Source: Apostichopus japonicus (taxonomy: Eukaryota; Echinodermata; Holothuroidea; Aspidochirotida; Stichopodidae). From it: 64,000 bases of DNA. The position numbers and the translations under genes are program-made. This document shows positions 47,035-60,900 of the stretch, one piece after another. Below the pieces are notes generated by a model. The model made no database searches, was not told where the DNA came from, and worked only from the letters and a program-made list of their open reading frames with translations. Location: positions 25,774,501-25,838,500 of the forward strand of contig NC_092580.1 of NCBI RefSeq assembly GCF_037975245.1, in the 5' to 3' direction. Within the stretch, counting starts at the first letter, position 1. Each line of letters starts with the position of its first letter.

Positions 47035-49524
47035 AAGACTTGGGGACTTAAGAATTGTTTTAAAAGGAAACTGCGTAAACTTGAACAACTAACCACACAG
47101 GACCCGCTACTTCACCATCTGCAAAGCACTGGCCATCCATACATCACCAGTAAGTTTCCTAAGCCATTATCTCATCGGGCTGAAAAAGTTACCACGGATA
47201 ACGTCTTAAATCTATCGGACTGTGTTCTTACCAAAGACGAACAAGAGGTTTTACAAAATGGTCTATCTTTCTGTCCCTCCCGCAAACTAGATCCAATTGG
47301 TCTATGCTTTGACTTGGATAATTTTGTTCGCCGTATGAGACTTAGAGAGTTTTTCGAAGATAACACTTCCGACCCGATTCCAGACATCAACAGCAAGGAC
47401 ACGCAGCCAACACTACATGTTCCCAACACAAAATCCAGTTGGACACCACCAGAAGGACGCAACAGATTTGTAGACTCATTTGCCTGCAAAGCCAAAACTT
47501 ACCTCGACAAATTTATTTTAGAGATTGCCAAACGTCCACTCTCCTCTAACGTCAACCGTACTCAGTCCATGGCTATTAAGAAACTTCGGAACAACCCGGA
47601 TGTCGTTATACGACAAGCGGATAAAGGAGGTGCCACCACTATTATTAACACTACCGACTACATTTTTGAAGCAAAGAAGCAACTTAGTAACTCTGATTTT
47701 TACAAGATATTACCGGAAGACCCTTCCAGACTCTTCCAACCCAAAATTGACGAATTATGTCAATCGGTACCACAACACGTAGCAACCAAGATAGCAGAAC
47801 TTACACCTAAGCATCCGTCGTTGGGTACGTTCTATACTTTACCTAAAGTCCACAAACTACCTAAATTAATAACAGAGGCTCAACAAGCACTACCCGGAGT
47901 GACCCCTTCTGACCCTGAGAATATCCGCCGTTCTGACATTTGTAAGCTAGCCAGGAAACTCAAGGTATTCCCTCCTTGCCGACCTATTATTTCAGGAATT
48001 GGTACGCTAACTGAGCATCTTTCAGGATACATGGACTCCGTACTCAACCCTCTATTAACCCATATTCCTTCTTATGTACAGGACACTACGCATTTTTTTA
48101 AAATTCTTAACACTATTCAGGCGTTACCAATTAATTCCTTACTCGTTACTATGGATGTATCCTCTTTGTACACTAATATCCCTCATGATGAGGGAATTAT
48201 CGCTTGTCAAAATTTTCTTCGTGAGCATGCCACCAACCCCACTTTAGGTGATGATCTTGGTCCCATTTTACGTTTCATATTAAGTAATAATTATTTCTCT
48301 TTTAACGGGAAATATTATCTACAAATCAATGGTACCGCTATGGGCACTAAGATGGCACCTTGTTACGCCAACATATTTATGCACGAATTAGAACAGGAAA
48401 TGCTATCCACTTCTCCTCTTAAGCCATCACATTATTATAGATATATTGACGATATATTTTTTGTCTGGCCACATGGTGAAGAATCTCTTAAGTCTTTCTT
48501 TGATCATGTTAATTCTTTTCATGACAGCATTAAATTTTCTGTCGAAGTTTCCAAACATCAAATTTCATTCCTAGATGTTCTGGTCAAGTTGGATGGCAAT
48601 TCCTTAACCACTTCGGTCTATTATAAGCCCACTGATATTCATATGTATTTACACTTTAATAGTTTTCACCCACATAATCTCAAGAGTTCTATTGTTTACA
48701 GCCAATGCCTTAGACTTAAACGCATTTGCTCCAACCCATGTGATTTTAAACACCAGGTATCCATATTAACTGGTTATTTCTTGAACGTCGAATACCCCCT
48801 TCACTTAATTAGACAGGGTATTTCCAGGGCCGACAAGTTGAGCCGTGAGGACTTATTGAAATACAAGTCTAAAAGTCGCATTCCGTTCGTTACCAGTTAC
48901 AACCCCCTCATCAAATCTTTCATTCGCTCCATCAAACAGGAATTTGCTGTATTTCAAGACGATCAGTCTGTAGGAGAATCGTTTAAGGTACCCCCCATGC
49001 TAGCATTTCGTCAACCCCCCAACCTTAAATTTCTTCTCACTTCCTCCAGACTCCCTCGCTCAGTTTCCACCTCCGCAGGCAATTTTCCTTGCGGTAAACC
49101 TAGATGCCAAATATGCCCCCATATTACCCCAGGCACCGTGGTCAAGATTCCCAATGTTGACTTTAGTCTTAGACCCCCTTCCCTCTCTTGTGATTCTATT
49201 AATGTTATTTACATTTTTTATTGTGTACTTTGCAAAGAGGGCAATTATGTAGGTGAAACAGGCTCCCGATTCCGCTTACGTGTTAATAATCACAAAAAAT
49301 CTATTCGTGATAATTTTGCAGGATTCCCAGTGTCCGAACATTTCAATCTTCATGGTCATTCTCTAAAAAACCTAAAATGTATTTTAATTGCCTCGAACTT
49401 CAAATCAACTACTGAACGTAAACGTAAAGAAATCGATTGGATCTTTCGTATTAAGTCTCACATCACCGGCCTCAACAAAGACTTGGGACCCCTTAACAAC
49501 TACCAGTTCTACAAGCATATGTAA
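47035..49524 (+). CDS. Penelope-like reverse transcriptase / GIY-YIG endonuclease, open frame
   Basis: An open frame of 829 codons. N-terminal block: VLTKDEQEVLQNGLSFCPS (about 47224-47280), then RRMRLREFF and VVIRQADKGGATTIINTTDY. RT core: FPPCRPIISGIG, VTMDVSSLYTNIPHDEG (first catalytic Asp, about 48150), YLQINGTAMGTKMAPCYANI and YYRYIDDIFFVW (catalytic Asp pair, about 48435). The linker has CGKPRCQIC. The endonuclease has VIYIFYCVLCKEGNYVGETG, an Arg in RFRLRVNNHKKSI and HFNLHGHS. No in-frame ATG precedes the first conserved block; the first is at 47335. The frame opens at the edge of the left arm, so the natural N-terminus may be lost or use another start. All catalytic motifs I can check are intact. 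Confidence 0.85.
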   Translation, partial: KTWGLKNCFKRKLRKLEQLTTQDPLLHHLQSTGHPYITSKFPKPLSHRAEKVTTDNVLNLSDCVLTKDEQEVLQNGLSFCPSRKLDPIGLCFDLDNFVRRMRLREFFEDNTSDPIPDINSKDTQPTLHVPNTKSSWTPPEGRNRFVDSFACKAKTYLDKFILEIAKRPLSSNVNRTQSMAIKKLRNNPDVVIRQADKGGATTIINTTDYIFEAKKQLSNSDFYKILPEDPSRLFQPKIDELCQSVPQHVATKIAELTPKHPSLGTFYTLPKVHKLPKLITEAQQALPGVTPSDPENIRRSDICKLARKLKVFPPCRPIISGIGTLTEHLSGYMDSVLNPLLTHIPSYVQDTTHFFKILNTIQALPINSLLVTMDVSSLYTNIPHDEGIIACQNFLREHATNPTLGDDLGPILRFILSNNYFSFNGKYYLQINGTAMGTKMAPCYANIFMHELEQEMLSTSPLKPSHYYRYIDDIFFVWPHGEESLKSFFDHVNSFHDSIKFSVEVSKHQISFLDVLVKLDGNSLTTSVYYKPTDIHMYLHFNSFHPHNLKSSIVYSQCLRLKRICSNPCDFKHQVSILTGYFLNVEYPLHLIRQGISRADKLSREDLLKYKSKSRIPFVTSYNPLIKSFIRSIKQEFAVFQDDQSVGESFKVPPMLAFRQPPNLKFLLTSSRLPRSVSTSAGNFPCGKPRCQICPHITPGTVVKIPNVDFSLRPPSLSCDSINVIYIFYCVLCKEGNYVGETGSRFRLRVNNHKKSIRDNFAGFPVSEHFNLHGHSLKNLKCILIASNFKSTTERKRKEIDWIFRIKSHITGLNKDLGPLNNYQFYKHM

Positions 49525-49664
49525 TCCGTTCTTTGCTCCTTAATCCGCTTCCTGTATAGTCATGGTTTATTTGGTTTTAATTCCATCATTGCAACTTACA
49601 CTTATCTAGCGTCATACTTTCATTGTGTCACATTTTGTACTTCTCATTCGACTGCCAAGTATTG

Positions 49665-49691
49665 CTGACGAAGGTCCCAGGGGGACCGAAA
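49665..49691 (+). ncRNA. Hammerhead-like core at 3' end of Penelope element 3
   Basis: CTGACGA, a stem of GGTCCC with GGGACC around a three-base loop, and GAAA. One A separates CTGACGA from the stem. Stems I and III are not clear by eye, so ribozyme activity is unproven. Confidence 0.45.
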
Positions 49692-49803
49692 ATTCCAATA
49701 TATTTTCTAAAACTTACTCCTTATTTGTCAATTATGAGTCATATCTTATTTCTCTGGTTTTCTCTAATAATATTTTCCTTTGGAGTAAACGTGGATTTTC
49801 GTT

Positions 49804-49807
49804 ATAT

Positions 49808-49851
<44 letters not shown>

Positions 49852-49889
49852 TATATAGATATAGATATATATATATATAATATATATAC

Positions 49890-49931
<42 letters not shown>

Positions 49932-49932
49932 G
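49804..49932. repeat. (TA)n tract right of Penelope element 3
   Basis: TA repeats with a few interruptions, beginning about 30 bp after the right inverted arm. Tyr-Ile frames across it are artefacts. Confidence 0.95.
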
Positions 49933-52900
49933 GGGGGTCAATGCTATATGATCAGCCGATAACTTCAACTGTTTTCTGGCAGGTGACACTTAAAGTTAAC
50001 GCCTAGCTCAGCCTGAATTTAGCACAACCCTAATGTAAGGAGCAGCCTAAAAGTAAGGGGCTAACTGGCTGTTACGCTAGGCTTGTCCTTCAACAGGACC
50101 GTGTACTACTCTCGTCACTTTTACACGTTTAGTGCGGACGTTTGTAAAATATCGTAGCATAGAACCCTATTCAATAACTAGTAAGGACTACTAATAGTTT
50201 TCATGAGGACTATGCAGCATACAGGAAAATATTAAAAAAGAATGCCAAAGCTTTCCCGATGAGCCCATGGAACTGAGAAAAAAAGCAAAGTGGATGTCCT
50301 GTTTAAGTACAATGACAAGAAGGTAAAAGATACGACATGGTTTGCAAGCTTCAGGTAGTTATGGGCTGGGGAGGTAGAGTGAGTGACAAACACTTAGGAT
50401 AAACTAATAACGATAAACTGATTGCAGAGGACTTTATTTTCGACGACAGGGGTTTTACTGTGTAGGATTCCATAAGTCTGTATAATTACACACTGAAAAT
50501 ACCTGTCTTCACCAAAGGAATGCAGCAGTTAGCTCCACTGTATGTAGAGACTGCCCGCTCGATCTTTGACCTTTTATTCATTACAATTGTTGTATAGTAT
50601 TAGCCTAAAGTAAGAAACATCTCTGAATAGCAAAGTAGACACAGAGGTGTCACCTACAAAAGGATAGAACCATGGATAAACATTGTTGAATTATGACACC
50701 ACACTCATGTGTTCAGTTCAGTAAAAAACATTGATACTGTATGTCAACGCCCAGCATCATACAACATATATTGCTCTTAGGGGGAGTTTTCAGTCTCAAG
50801 GTATCTAACCTTTCTTCCGTCTCGCTTTCACAATTAGGGACTGGCTTGGGTAATTGATTGTTCTGTCAACCAACCTTTATAAAGTGATTCCTGGCAATCT
50901 TTTCTTGTCAATATGGAATACCTAAGGCTGTAATAGCTTTAACAAAGTGTCTTCAAACCAAGTGAAGGTTATGGAAATTCATTAAAAACTTGTGGTTTAC
51001 CATCCATGCCGAATTCATGAATTGACAATAATTTCAATAAAGGTAAACAGGATTTGTGGAAGTCCTGTTGTGTCGAAGTGTTCCTCTTGGGACGCATCTA
51101 AATACCCTCCTTTGTGCCTTGAATGTATGTGTCAAAGATGTCGTCATACACTTTCATCAGTTCCGGGTATGGTCATTTGTTGCAATCTTCCCTGTAAAGT
51201 TCACCAAGTGGTTGTGAAAGCCCAAGTTGGAAAGATTTCGGAACAAACTCCACAGCACATTTTGATTTAACATAGAGTATTGCACATCCGGTGCCTGATT
51301 CTTCAGAGAGTCGTATAGTGTTTGTGTTTGTGTTTTTGTTTTTTAATTTCATCTATAGTTGACATTGGAATGTCTGTAAATTTTGTTCAGATACGAGACA
51401 GAAACACATTTCTCTTGATGCAAATATTCTCTTTCGAGGTGGAATGTTGATTTATTGTCTTGACCTTCCTTAAATTATGCCTTTCCTCCAGATGCTTCCG
51501 ACCACACACATGGTAAGGAAGTACTTGATACTCTTTCAGAAGTTTAATGTGGGATTAAATGGCAAATAGAGTAGCAGCAATGTGGCTGCAGGTTTCATCC
51601 AAACCTGCCATGTACGTGGAGTTTGCTATCCATTATGTATCATATACACATATAGCTAGGCTTAGTGGCTATTTAACCTTGTATGTTTTTAAGTCTAACT
51701 AGTCCTTGAACAGACCTAGGCTAATAGCGATCAAAAATCTTTGGTATCTGCCACAGCTGCTCATCCTTTACCCATCCTGCAACACAATGTCGGCGTTTTT
51801 AAGAGGCGGTTGTATACATCATGGTAGGCTAGATCAGGTACTTTGTTAACGTTACAGTTTTAAAGGAATTTGAACAGGTTACGTGGTAGATTATATGGAC
51901 CTTGCACACCAACGAACATAAAACAAATGGAACTGGCGGTTATTATAGTGTATATATGGGTACAGCACAGATGAATTGCCGTTCAATATGTCGTCGTAAA
52001 CAAAAATAGTCACGTGCCATTACGTCACTGCACATAATTTATATGCACGTATACCTACTCTCGTTTCGATTTTGTGTGCTGCATAGCGCTCGTTATCGTT
52101 GTTCACGCGCTTTCGAATACGTGCCAGAGCAGTTTATGGCTCTTATACGGGTTTATAAACGGTGCCCTCTGTTACTTCTATTTTTTATGAAACAAACTTG
52201 ATTAGGGAAGACAACGTTTGTTTCGTGGATGTCGTTTGATTCTCGGGGTAACAGTTTCGATAAATTGTTGGTTAATAAGGTTGTTTAAATTACATTTGAT
52301 AATCAATTTGTATAAATTACAGTTTGTTTCCTTGCTGGAATTTCATTCAAAGGAAAATGACTGTGACATTTACAAATGATAAGATTAACACAGGAAAAAC
52401 GGAGGAGAAAACAATTTTCTAAATATGCTTGATTCGACCTATTGCTTACTTTATTATAATGTTATTTCAATTTTTTGTTGTTCCGGCATGTCATATATTG
52501 TGTTGAAAATAGTTTAAGGTTCCGAGTCATAAATGTTGGTAGCTTTTTCATTTAAATAAGAATGTTTTCTTTCTTATTTAAAGTAGTTGCCATAGGAAAT
52601 TTATTTTCAATAATCTACTTGCTTTTCAAACCTTATTTAATTTGTGAGAATATAAACTAATTTTCGCAGTGTTAGTTATTTTTATTTTGGCCCCGTTAGC
52701 TGCCCATAGAGTACAGTCCTCAATCTATCACAGGATCATTATCCACCTATCTACTAACCTAGTGGCACTGACTTCATATGTGTAAACACTTGTTGGATAT
52801 ATTATATTAAAGTAGGTAAATTGAACACAGAAGAGAAGATATGAAATAAAATGTTGTTGGAATAGACTCTGTATTGAATATGAATATACTGTAACCTGTA

Positions 52901-54927
52901 TCTTAGTTCATTGCATTCAAGACCTATAAAAAAGGAATATCTACAATACCATATATGTACATAGTATTCACCTTGCCTGAGTTCAAGGAGTAGCTGTTAA
53001 GGCTAGCTTGGGAATGTAGCCTCGGGCAGTTCTAAACAGTGGTGTTTGTAGAATGCAGGTGTGCTGAATATGTTGCAATGTGGATTATGTGTCACAATTT
53101 AAGAGGTGTTCACACAATTACCTAGATTAGCCAACATTTTTTACGTTTATTTGGTATATCACTTCACGTATAAATACAACAAATTCAACATAAAATAAAT
53201 TGTAATGACAGAAATTATATATACATGAGGCGAAGGAATTACACAGAAACCCGGTATGTGCTTGAAGATGTGCACTCCCGTATGCAATACACAACAATAT
53301 CGAAAAACTGAACAACTACGAAGTGTAGCAGAAAAGAGACAGCTAGGTTTAAATCACAAAGTAGAATATGAAAAAAAAAAACACCCAACCACCCATTAAA
53401 CCACTCCCTACCCAGGCCATGATAATTTAACAGCAAGTTGATATAAAGAGACATGTAACAATTACATCCTACGAGATCAATCAAAGTACAGCATGAATTT
53501 TGTAGGGCCTTTGGCCTATAGCGCCTATTGTATATATCTAACTTGTTATATGTGTAAATAACTGTGAGTCGTTATAAAGTTTCTGTTATCGAGGTCTTCA
53601 TTATCGAGGATAGTTCAATAGACATTGAACTTTACATATACAGCAGTAATGCAGTTTAGTTTCGGTTTATTCTTTGTGTTTACTTTACATCTGTACTTTA
53701 CACTCATTCATATTAGAGAATACCATTGAACAACTAGACGCTGAAACGTCTCGGTATTTGCAACAAATAGGAGTATAAAATACACAATAGACAGATTCAT
53801 GTTGTCACATCTTGGTATGTAGGTGAGTAGTAGGTAAGTAAACTTTATTCGAAAACGAAGTCAAAGGATCATTGCAAAATCAATAATAATTTCTATGATA
53901 TAAAATCATTGTTCACTACTGAATAACACCGAGTTTTTCACTGACTTCGTGATGCATTGGGAAATATACAGGCACTGTAATTGTATGTACAATATGCATA
54001 GAGCAAGGCGTGCTCACACAGGTGATCAATTAAACTATTGATATTCAATAGCAAGTGGAAGTGTGTAAACAATATACTTATTTACTAGGTCAGTAACGTG
54101 GGCAGTAGACTAAGCAATAAAATATTTTTTATGACTCATACCATAATCTTACAGTCTTACTTAGTGGGTTGTATATCAAAATGACCATGCAACACCGGAT
54201 TCGTTCATTTGCATATATTGCAACGAATATTTATCATCTAATTAGTGTAAATCGCTATTGTCTAACAAAATTTTAGACACTTTACGCTTTCTTACAAAAC
54301 GTGTTCAACGCTGGTTCTATGCTGCACCCGGCACGTCTGGTATAACCGTTATGTGGACATCATAACTCTTGTCGCTGACAGGTGTGTAACCTTCTGGGTT
54401 TCTATAAAAAAAAAATTGAAGCTGTGGAGGGAGGTCCAGGACTTAAACAAAAGGAGGTGGTATGGTCCTGGGGTCGTTGAAGCCGGATCCACTGCCATGG
54501 GGTGGTTAGGGTTCTTCGAAAACCCAATCACTATGTTTAAGAAGACTGTCTTTTGTAGCATTTTATCGCACTCACCACTGGCACCGTTGGTAGCGGATTT
54601 AAATTGATCAAGTGCCATTAGCATATTGTGAAAACCTGTATTAAATATAAAAAAGCAATACTATATACGATTCATGAAGGTACTTCTATGAGAGCAAATG
54701 TCTTAATCATAAACCAAATGTTATACTTTCGAGTTTTGAACTTGTTTTTATCCCATACATTTGGAGACTCTTTATAAAACGTTTTAGACTGTAACCAGAA
54801 ACATGTAACATCTTGTAAAATTTCCTGTAATGTTTCTTTATCTCTATATTTTGAACTCAGATCTTCGGACTCCCTATGCCAACAAGTAATGACATAACAT
54901 CAGACAAGTGTCAATCCCGCTTCTATA
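49933..54927. other. Intergenic DNA upstream of gene C
   Basis: No exon set, RNA gene or named repeat is recognisable. Short open frames at 50992-51270, 53127-53484 and 54349-54624 show no family motif, and their base composition is like the background. The final few hundred bases should contain the gene C promoter, but no clear element stands out. Confidence 0.45.
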
Positions 54928-54991
54928 ATGAAAGGTTACTTTTGTGCTTTCCCGTTTCTTGTGATCAGGTTACTGCTCTTTGGGTATTTAG
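54928..54991 (+). CDS. Gene C exon 1: signal peptide
   Basis: ATG followed by MKGYFCAFPFLVIRLLLFGY, then Leu and a split Gly codon at ggtaagt. It has the same length and phase as gene B exon 1. Confidence 0.75.
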
Positions 54992-57900
54992 GTAAGTTTT
55001 CAATATCTTGTTGAGATAACATTACCGAGTTGCGAAACACATCTAGATGTCACTTATAAGAAATACACTGTGTAGTTCAATGGATCATGCTAATCTCTTT
55101 TATTTCTGAGTTTTGACAGTGGAAGGATGGAGGATATGTATGGTCTACTCATTGATCTGGAGCATGCTTAGTATGCTATTACATCTCCCAAAAGTGCTAA
55201 CATCGTACAGATGTGACCATCTGAGAACAGAAGAACGCCTTTTCAATTACAAACCTAGTATTGATTTATTGTATGATACTGTTAAAAGGTTATTGGTTTA
55301 TATTTTTATACGTTTAATGAGCTGCTGTGTATTTTACAAATTTAATATAGTACAGAGAACACGTATTCCTCTAATATTGCAACCATGACAAGGGTAATTT
55401 TATTCTATAGACCTGCATTATTTAATAATCTACACAGGAATGAGCGACGATAACGTTGCTTGCAAGGAAAACTACTATATACATCGCTATAGCAGTGCGA
55501 ACATTTCCTGTGACCATGACACCTCCTTTTATACTGTCCGGTGGTACTTTAATGACAATGAAGTCTCATTTCTGCTGATTGATGGTGGAAGCAAAGGCGG
55601 AAGTGGCTACGAATCAGGAGAATATGATATCACTGAAGAAGGTGTTATGATTATCAAACGTGCAGAAGCCAAGCACGAGGGCAGCTATAAAATCGTTGTA
55701 TTAGGTAAAGGTGGTCTAGGAGGAAGTCAAACAATGATGGTGTATGTAACAGGTAAGATATAGTCATAGTCTTGTACATCGTATTTACCAGGTACGTGAG
55801 CAACAGCAGCAACATACTGATTGCCGTCCTGGCAGATAGGTTTGCGCCTATCCTTTGAGAAAATTAGATAATATGGAGGGTGCTAAGATACAAAATTGTG
55901 GTGCATTATGCAACTTTTGAAACAATGAAGATTGTTTAATGTTTCAATTATACTGTACGCGATAATTAATTATTTACTGTACTGCACTGATATTGAAGCC
56001 CGTTTGATTATATTCTTGGGATGACCCTGACCCATTCCCGAGCTAACCTTCTTTTGCCTGTGTTTATATGACCGAATTATAAAAGGAGATACATGCGATT
56101 GAATTTTAAGCCAATACTTGCTTCCTAAGAGAGGTTTTTCCAACACCTATTACTTACCTACTTTTGACCAAAACTCAATTTCAATTTACCCAGGATTATT
56201 TGTACCTAATTACAGGCAGGTTGTTATTTAAAGATAAAAATCGAGTACTAGACTAGGATTAGCGCAATACAAATCAAAGTGCAATACATAGCACTTGATT
56301 CAAGGTTTTCACTGATATCATAAATTACTATACCCATTGTTGAACATGCTTTTGTTTAAGAAATATCTGACCAGCTGGCTAGAGAGAATTTTATCGATTT
56401 AGCGCTCCGTGAACTAGACATACATACCCACTATATTGTAAAGCTTAAATTAAATTATCAAAATGCCCTTTTATTTACATCAATTGACTACAGCGGTCCT
56501 CAATTCACACAAATTCCAATAGTTAGAGATTTTACGAGAACAACTTAATATTTATAGTCTTTAGTTAATATGTTTTCATTATGTGTACAGATTGGAAGAA
56601 TAATGAGGGAACTATGGTTGAATTAAGACGAAGAATATGGGATAAATGTATATTGTATATGCCTCCCTTTGTATTTATTTCACCCAGTGCCTGTCGAAAC
56701 CCTGTCTATTCTGGATTGTACTACGTCAACATCTGAACTTTGCAAAGACAAAGATAAGATTACAAGTTCCCTAATATGCGAAGCAAGAGACTATTGGCCA
56801 TCAGTTAAACTACAATGGATGCAGATCAGTGAAAATGGGTCAACCGTTGTACCAACTAATACTTCGATGACTTTCGATACCACCTCGTTGCTGTATAGTT
56901 CTTCATCTGTATTGGAGTACATCCCGGAATTATTTTCCTACCAGTACTTTACATGTGTCGCTATTGGAAATGCCGCATACAAGGTCTCAAATAAATCTAT
57001 GACAATGAAGGGCAACCTCCCTTTCCACGAAATACCACGTAAGGATGTTTATGTCATGAAAGGAGTAGATCTAACTTTATACTGTCCTCACGACAACTTA
57101 CCTTTTGGACAGCTACAAGTACAGCGCCGCGATGGAACCGAAAAGGTTATTAGGGTTTTTAATTCACATTGTCCAAATGACGGTTCTTGTGCAGAAACTG
57201 AGAGCAGAGTGACAACGATAGAGAATGTGAATAATGACGATGACGGTTTATATCAATGCATATCCAGTAATGGTGTCATGGCGACCAAAAATGAAACGGA
57301 TGTGACCACAGTCAGTAAGTTTCTACAAAACACGAATATTTCATATTACTCATATACATGTTTTTTTCTGAGATAGAAATGAAAGTTGTTGGTTTCACTT
57401 TTTCTTTTAATATTTTTAGCTTTGCTTATTTTGACACCCCACACGTTTTTTTTTTGTTACCCGATTAACTACATTTCAAGTCTTTTTTATTTAACATGTA
57501 AAAATATCCATAAACTAACGCGAAATGGACATCACATCTTTTCCTCTACAACTATTTTACAAGTTCCTTCCATTGAAAGATTGTAACGTGCTTCGTGCTT
57601 CCATGGTTTAAACAATGAAGAAATTTTTAAATTACTACATTGCTTCTCGTTACCTTTCAAGCAAGACCATTTTTAGTCTTCCCAGAAAACCCTGAACCCA
57701 TCTTCGGAGCATGTGGAAGTACGGCAAAGTGTACACAGCCGTTATCCACCTCGGGAAGTGGGTACTGCTCTATTTCCGGAGTGAAACCTCCGGTAAAGCT
57801 ATCGATGAAAGCAGACGATTTATCAAAAGATTTACTTACAATACATACCATTGACGAGAGTATTGTACATGATGATTTGACTGGTACAAGTACTTCTACG

Positions 57901-60900
57901 ATAACATTTAACTACGAAGTACCAGAGTGTACAGAAAGTGTGACACTTAGATGTGTGCCAGAACCCGTTGAATATAATCGACCGATTGAAGAAGCAACTT
58001 TACAGCTGGAATCGGGTAATATTATTATTATTTTTCATTTTTCTCTGTGGCCCAGTTTATTGTAAATTGCTGGTAAAGTAGATCGCTTATTGCTGAACGG
58101 TCAGTTGGCCTCGAATATGGCCCGATTCCTGATGTCAAAATGTTGAATTAAGCCCTAGTTAAAAATTTAAACTCAGTTTGACCACCACTTATGACGGACA
58201 TCATGGGAAATACTTAAGTGTGTGATATAGGTACATGAATCAACCCATTAAAACAAATATCAAATCAGAGAAACACATTTAATGATATTTAATTTGGCCT
58301 CATGCTGCTTGGTTCTTAAATTGTTCAGCAATCACTTTTCATCTCTGTTTACTTTCAAATAAATCTTCATAAACTTACGGTTGCGGTATACCATTCCCTT
58401 AAAATCTGACTTAAGGGTATATTATGGTTTGGTCAGTTTCATCATTGCAATATTCAGTTATATATATTTTTCTTTTCTGTTTTTCTTTCCAGAAACAAGT
58501 AATTGCCCAGAAAAAGGAGGCAGTCCAGCCCTCATTATAATGTTGATCATATTTCTTGTTGTCGTTATCTCAGTCGTCGTCGCCGTATACATGTATAAGA
58601 GACGTACGGGCGTAAATTTAATAGCAGAGGTCATATCAACAGGTAATTATCCATAGGTGACATCTGACAAAGCCACTCACACCGTTGTACGGTCATATGT
58701 GCGTAGCTATGTATATACAATTCGGGACATAATACATTATTTTGGTTCTAACACATCCTCTTTGAAGACAAATAAATGTTCGTGTTCACAACATGATTGT
58801 GAGTTTTCTTTCTGTTTTTCCTTTTTTGTTTTGGTTTGTTTTTATTCTTCTTCGCATTGATTCAAAACACAAAACCTGTTTAATTAACCAACAGCACGAG
58901 AAAAATGCAATAATGGAAGAGAAGAGTTGGGAGAAATTGCCGAAGAAGAAGCAGAGCCTCTTAAATCAAGCAACCAGGTACAGTCTAATTTTTATATACT
59001 CGCAACAGGGTTTAATCAATTGGACTGCAATGTAACAGCTGTTTTACAGCTACCTCTCCAATGCGTATATTAACACCTAGATTTTGTCTGACGGTCCTAT
59101 TTTACAAACGTTATGCATATGTTCTTTATTTCTGAAGTTTTACTTGAAAGAAGTAGATTATAAACTATGGATTTTAACTTTGTCACTGGATCTTATTTCT
59201 TGCATTCACATCCATTTATTTATGTTGAATTTCGTCTAAGAGAATGTGCATGATGTCATGGTCGGCATTCCATAGTATCCGATATCATATATATCGAGAT
59301 GCAGTTCTACTAATTTCTTAACAACTTTTTGTTCTCATTGTTGTATTTGCAGGCAATAGTTGAAACACCCAAGCTGATTTTCCTGAAATTGATCTCCCAG
59401 ATTTGCGAGAAATTAGAGCAAGGAATGGTACTTGCTTTGATGCTTTTACTTTCACAGTAACTGTTCATTTTCAGCGGTCTTGATAATTTACATACTAAGA
59501 GCGTCGACAAAACGTAAAGTTTTTTGTTTGATTTTACAGTAACTTTAATATTACTGAAGAGTAATCCAAACTGCTCATACAAACTGGCAAGAAACGTCAT
59601 TTTTTAATGGCCACTCTCTTTTTGTCTACATATCCCATTTGCTTCATTACAGTAATATTTTATCTTCAAGGGAACAAATTAATTTTTATTGGCGTGCCGT
59701 TTCCTATTCTTCAGACAATAGAACCGGACCTTCATAAGCTACTGACAGAATTTTACTCAACGCACGAGGTTTGAAGTCTATTTATATTTCTAACGCAGTT
59801 TCCTTTTCATATTTTACTGAACGCACAGAAGTTTCCTTAAAATAAAAAAATAAAATTGTAATTCATTAATTGAAACGTCTCTGCTAATCATAAGGTTTAT
59901 ATCAAAGGTTTCTTTTTCCAGTATACAAACTATTCATGAAACAGAGCTACTAAAATATACGTAAAGCACATAATTAAATAATGGGGTGTGGTCCACCCGA
60001 AAGTCCTCGACGGCCCCCACACCTCATTGTTTGGGCCACCCCTGTCTCCTTCAATAAATTAGAAGTGCTCTCTTCGTTACAGTGGATTATATTTCCTTTC
60101 CTTCCTTTATTTAAGGTGCCATTTTTTTTATTTTTGTAAGTGTGTGTAGTGTAAAGGCCCTTTTCTTTTATTATTGAAGTGACCTTTTGTTAAAGATATC
60201 CTTGTTTGATATATTATGAATCGATATGGAATTCACAATCATTCGTATTGTTGCAAAGTTTGATGTTAATGTAGCCTTTACCCCCTTAAATCAAATTTAT
60301 ATGTCCCGATACCCCTCGGAGTGTCTGCCGCACCACCCCTTCCTCTACCGGTCCGTTTCAACTCCCTCTAATTGCCCTCTTTTTTGTTTAGCATACTTCA
60401 CCACTAAGCATACTGACATCTCATGACAGAGATATGAAAGTCTGCAAACACTGAGTGTTAACTGTATGTCGAAGTTTACAGGAAATATACTTAGATCTTT
60501 TAAACGACATATTTGTTTTATAGACAGAAATTTGATGTGTTTACTACGCTCTGGCATCACATTGAATTTATTATCATATTAATGTAATATGCAATTTATT
60601 GCTCAATCAACCAGGTCGATCCCTTTCCATATCTTGACGAATTTGTCCAGACAGAGCAGCTTGGAAATGAGGTAAGGTAGAAATTAACACAAGGAATATC
60701 TTTTGAATAGAGTCTTTGTAATCAGTTCATATTTTACAACTCATCGTCAATTTGTGAAGCTGTACATATAATCTCAGTTTCAAAAGTCGCCAACGGATCC
60801 CAGCGACTTTGTTACAAAACCATTTACACAATACTTAACAGAATATAGTTTAGCGTTAACATTCCTGTTAAGAATATATAATATCAACTCGTTATCTTGT

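Larger units (their letters stand above)
46181..49774 (+). mobile_element. Penelope-like element 3 with long inverted repeats
   Basis: The element has a + strand RT/GIY-YIG reading frame (47035-49524) between two nearly identical inverted arms: left 46181 to about 47044 and right about 48911 to 49774. The left arm is an inverted copy of the 3' end of the element, including the coding end and 3' UTR. The arms encode the same C-terminal peptide except for Asp against Val in SIN(D/V)IYIFYC. Inverted or direct terminal copies of this kind are known for Penelope-like elements. The near identity of the arms and the long open frame point to a young insertion. (TA)n tracts lie on both outer sides. 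Confidence 0.85.

Noticed and set aside
47172-47495. Minus-strand frame within Penelope element 3
   Set aside because: Antisense shadow of the RT frame.
50992-51270. Cys-rich 92-codon frame
   Set aside because: No recognised domain spacing, no splice partners, background composition. Kept as unsupported.
53127-53484. Hydrophobic minus-strand frames
   Set aside because: Phe/Leu-rich reading of AT-rich DNA without family motifs.
55113-55388. 91-codon frame in gene C intron 1
   Set aside because: Lies wholly inside the intron between the signal and Ig exons and has no domain signature.
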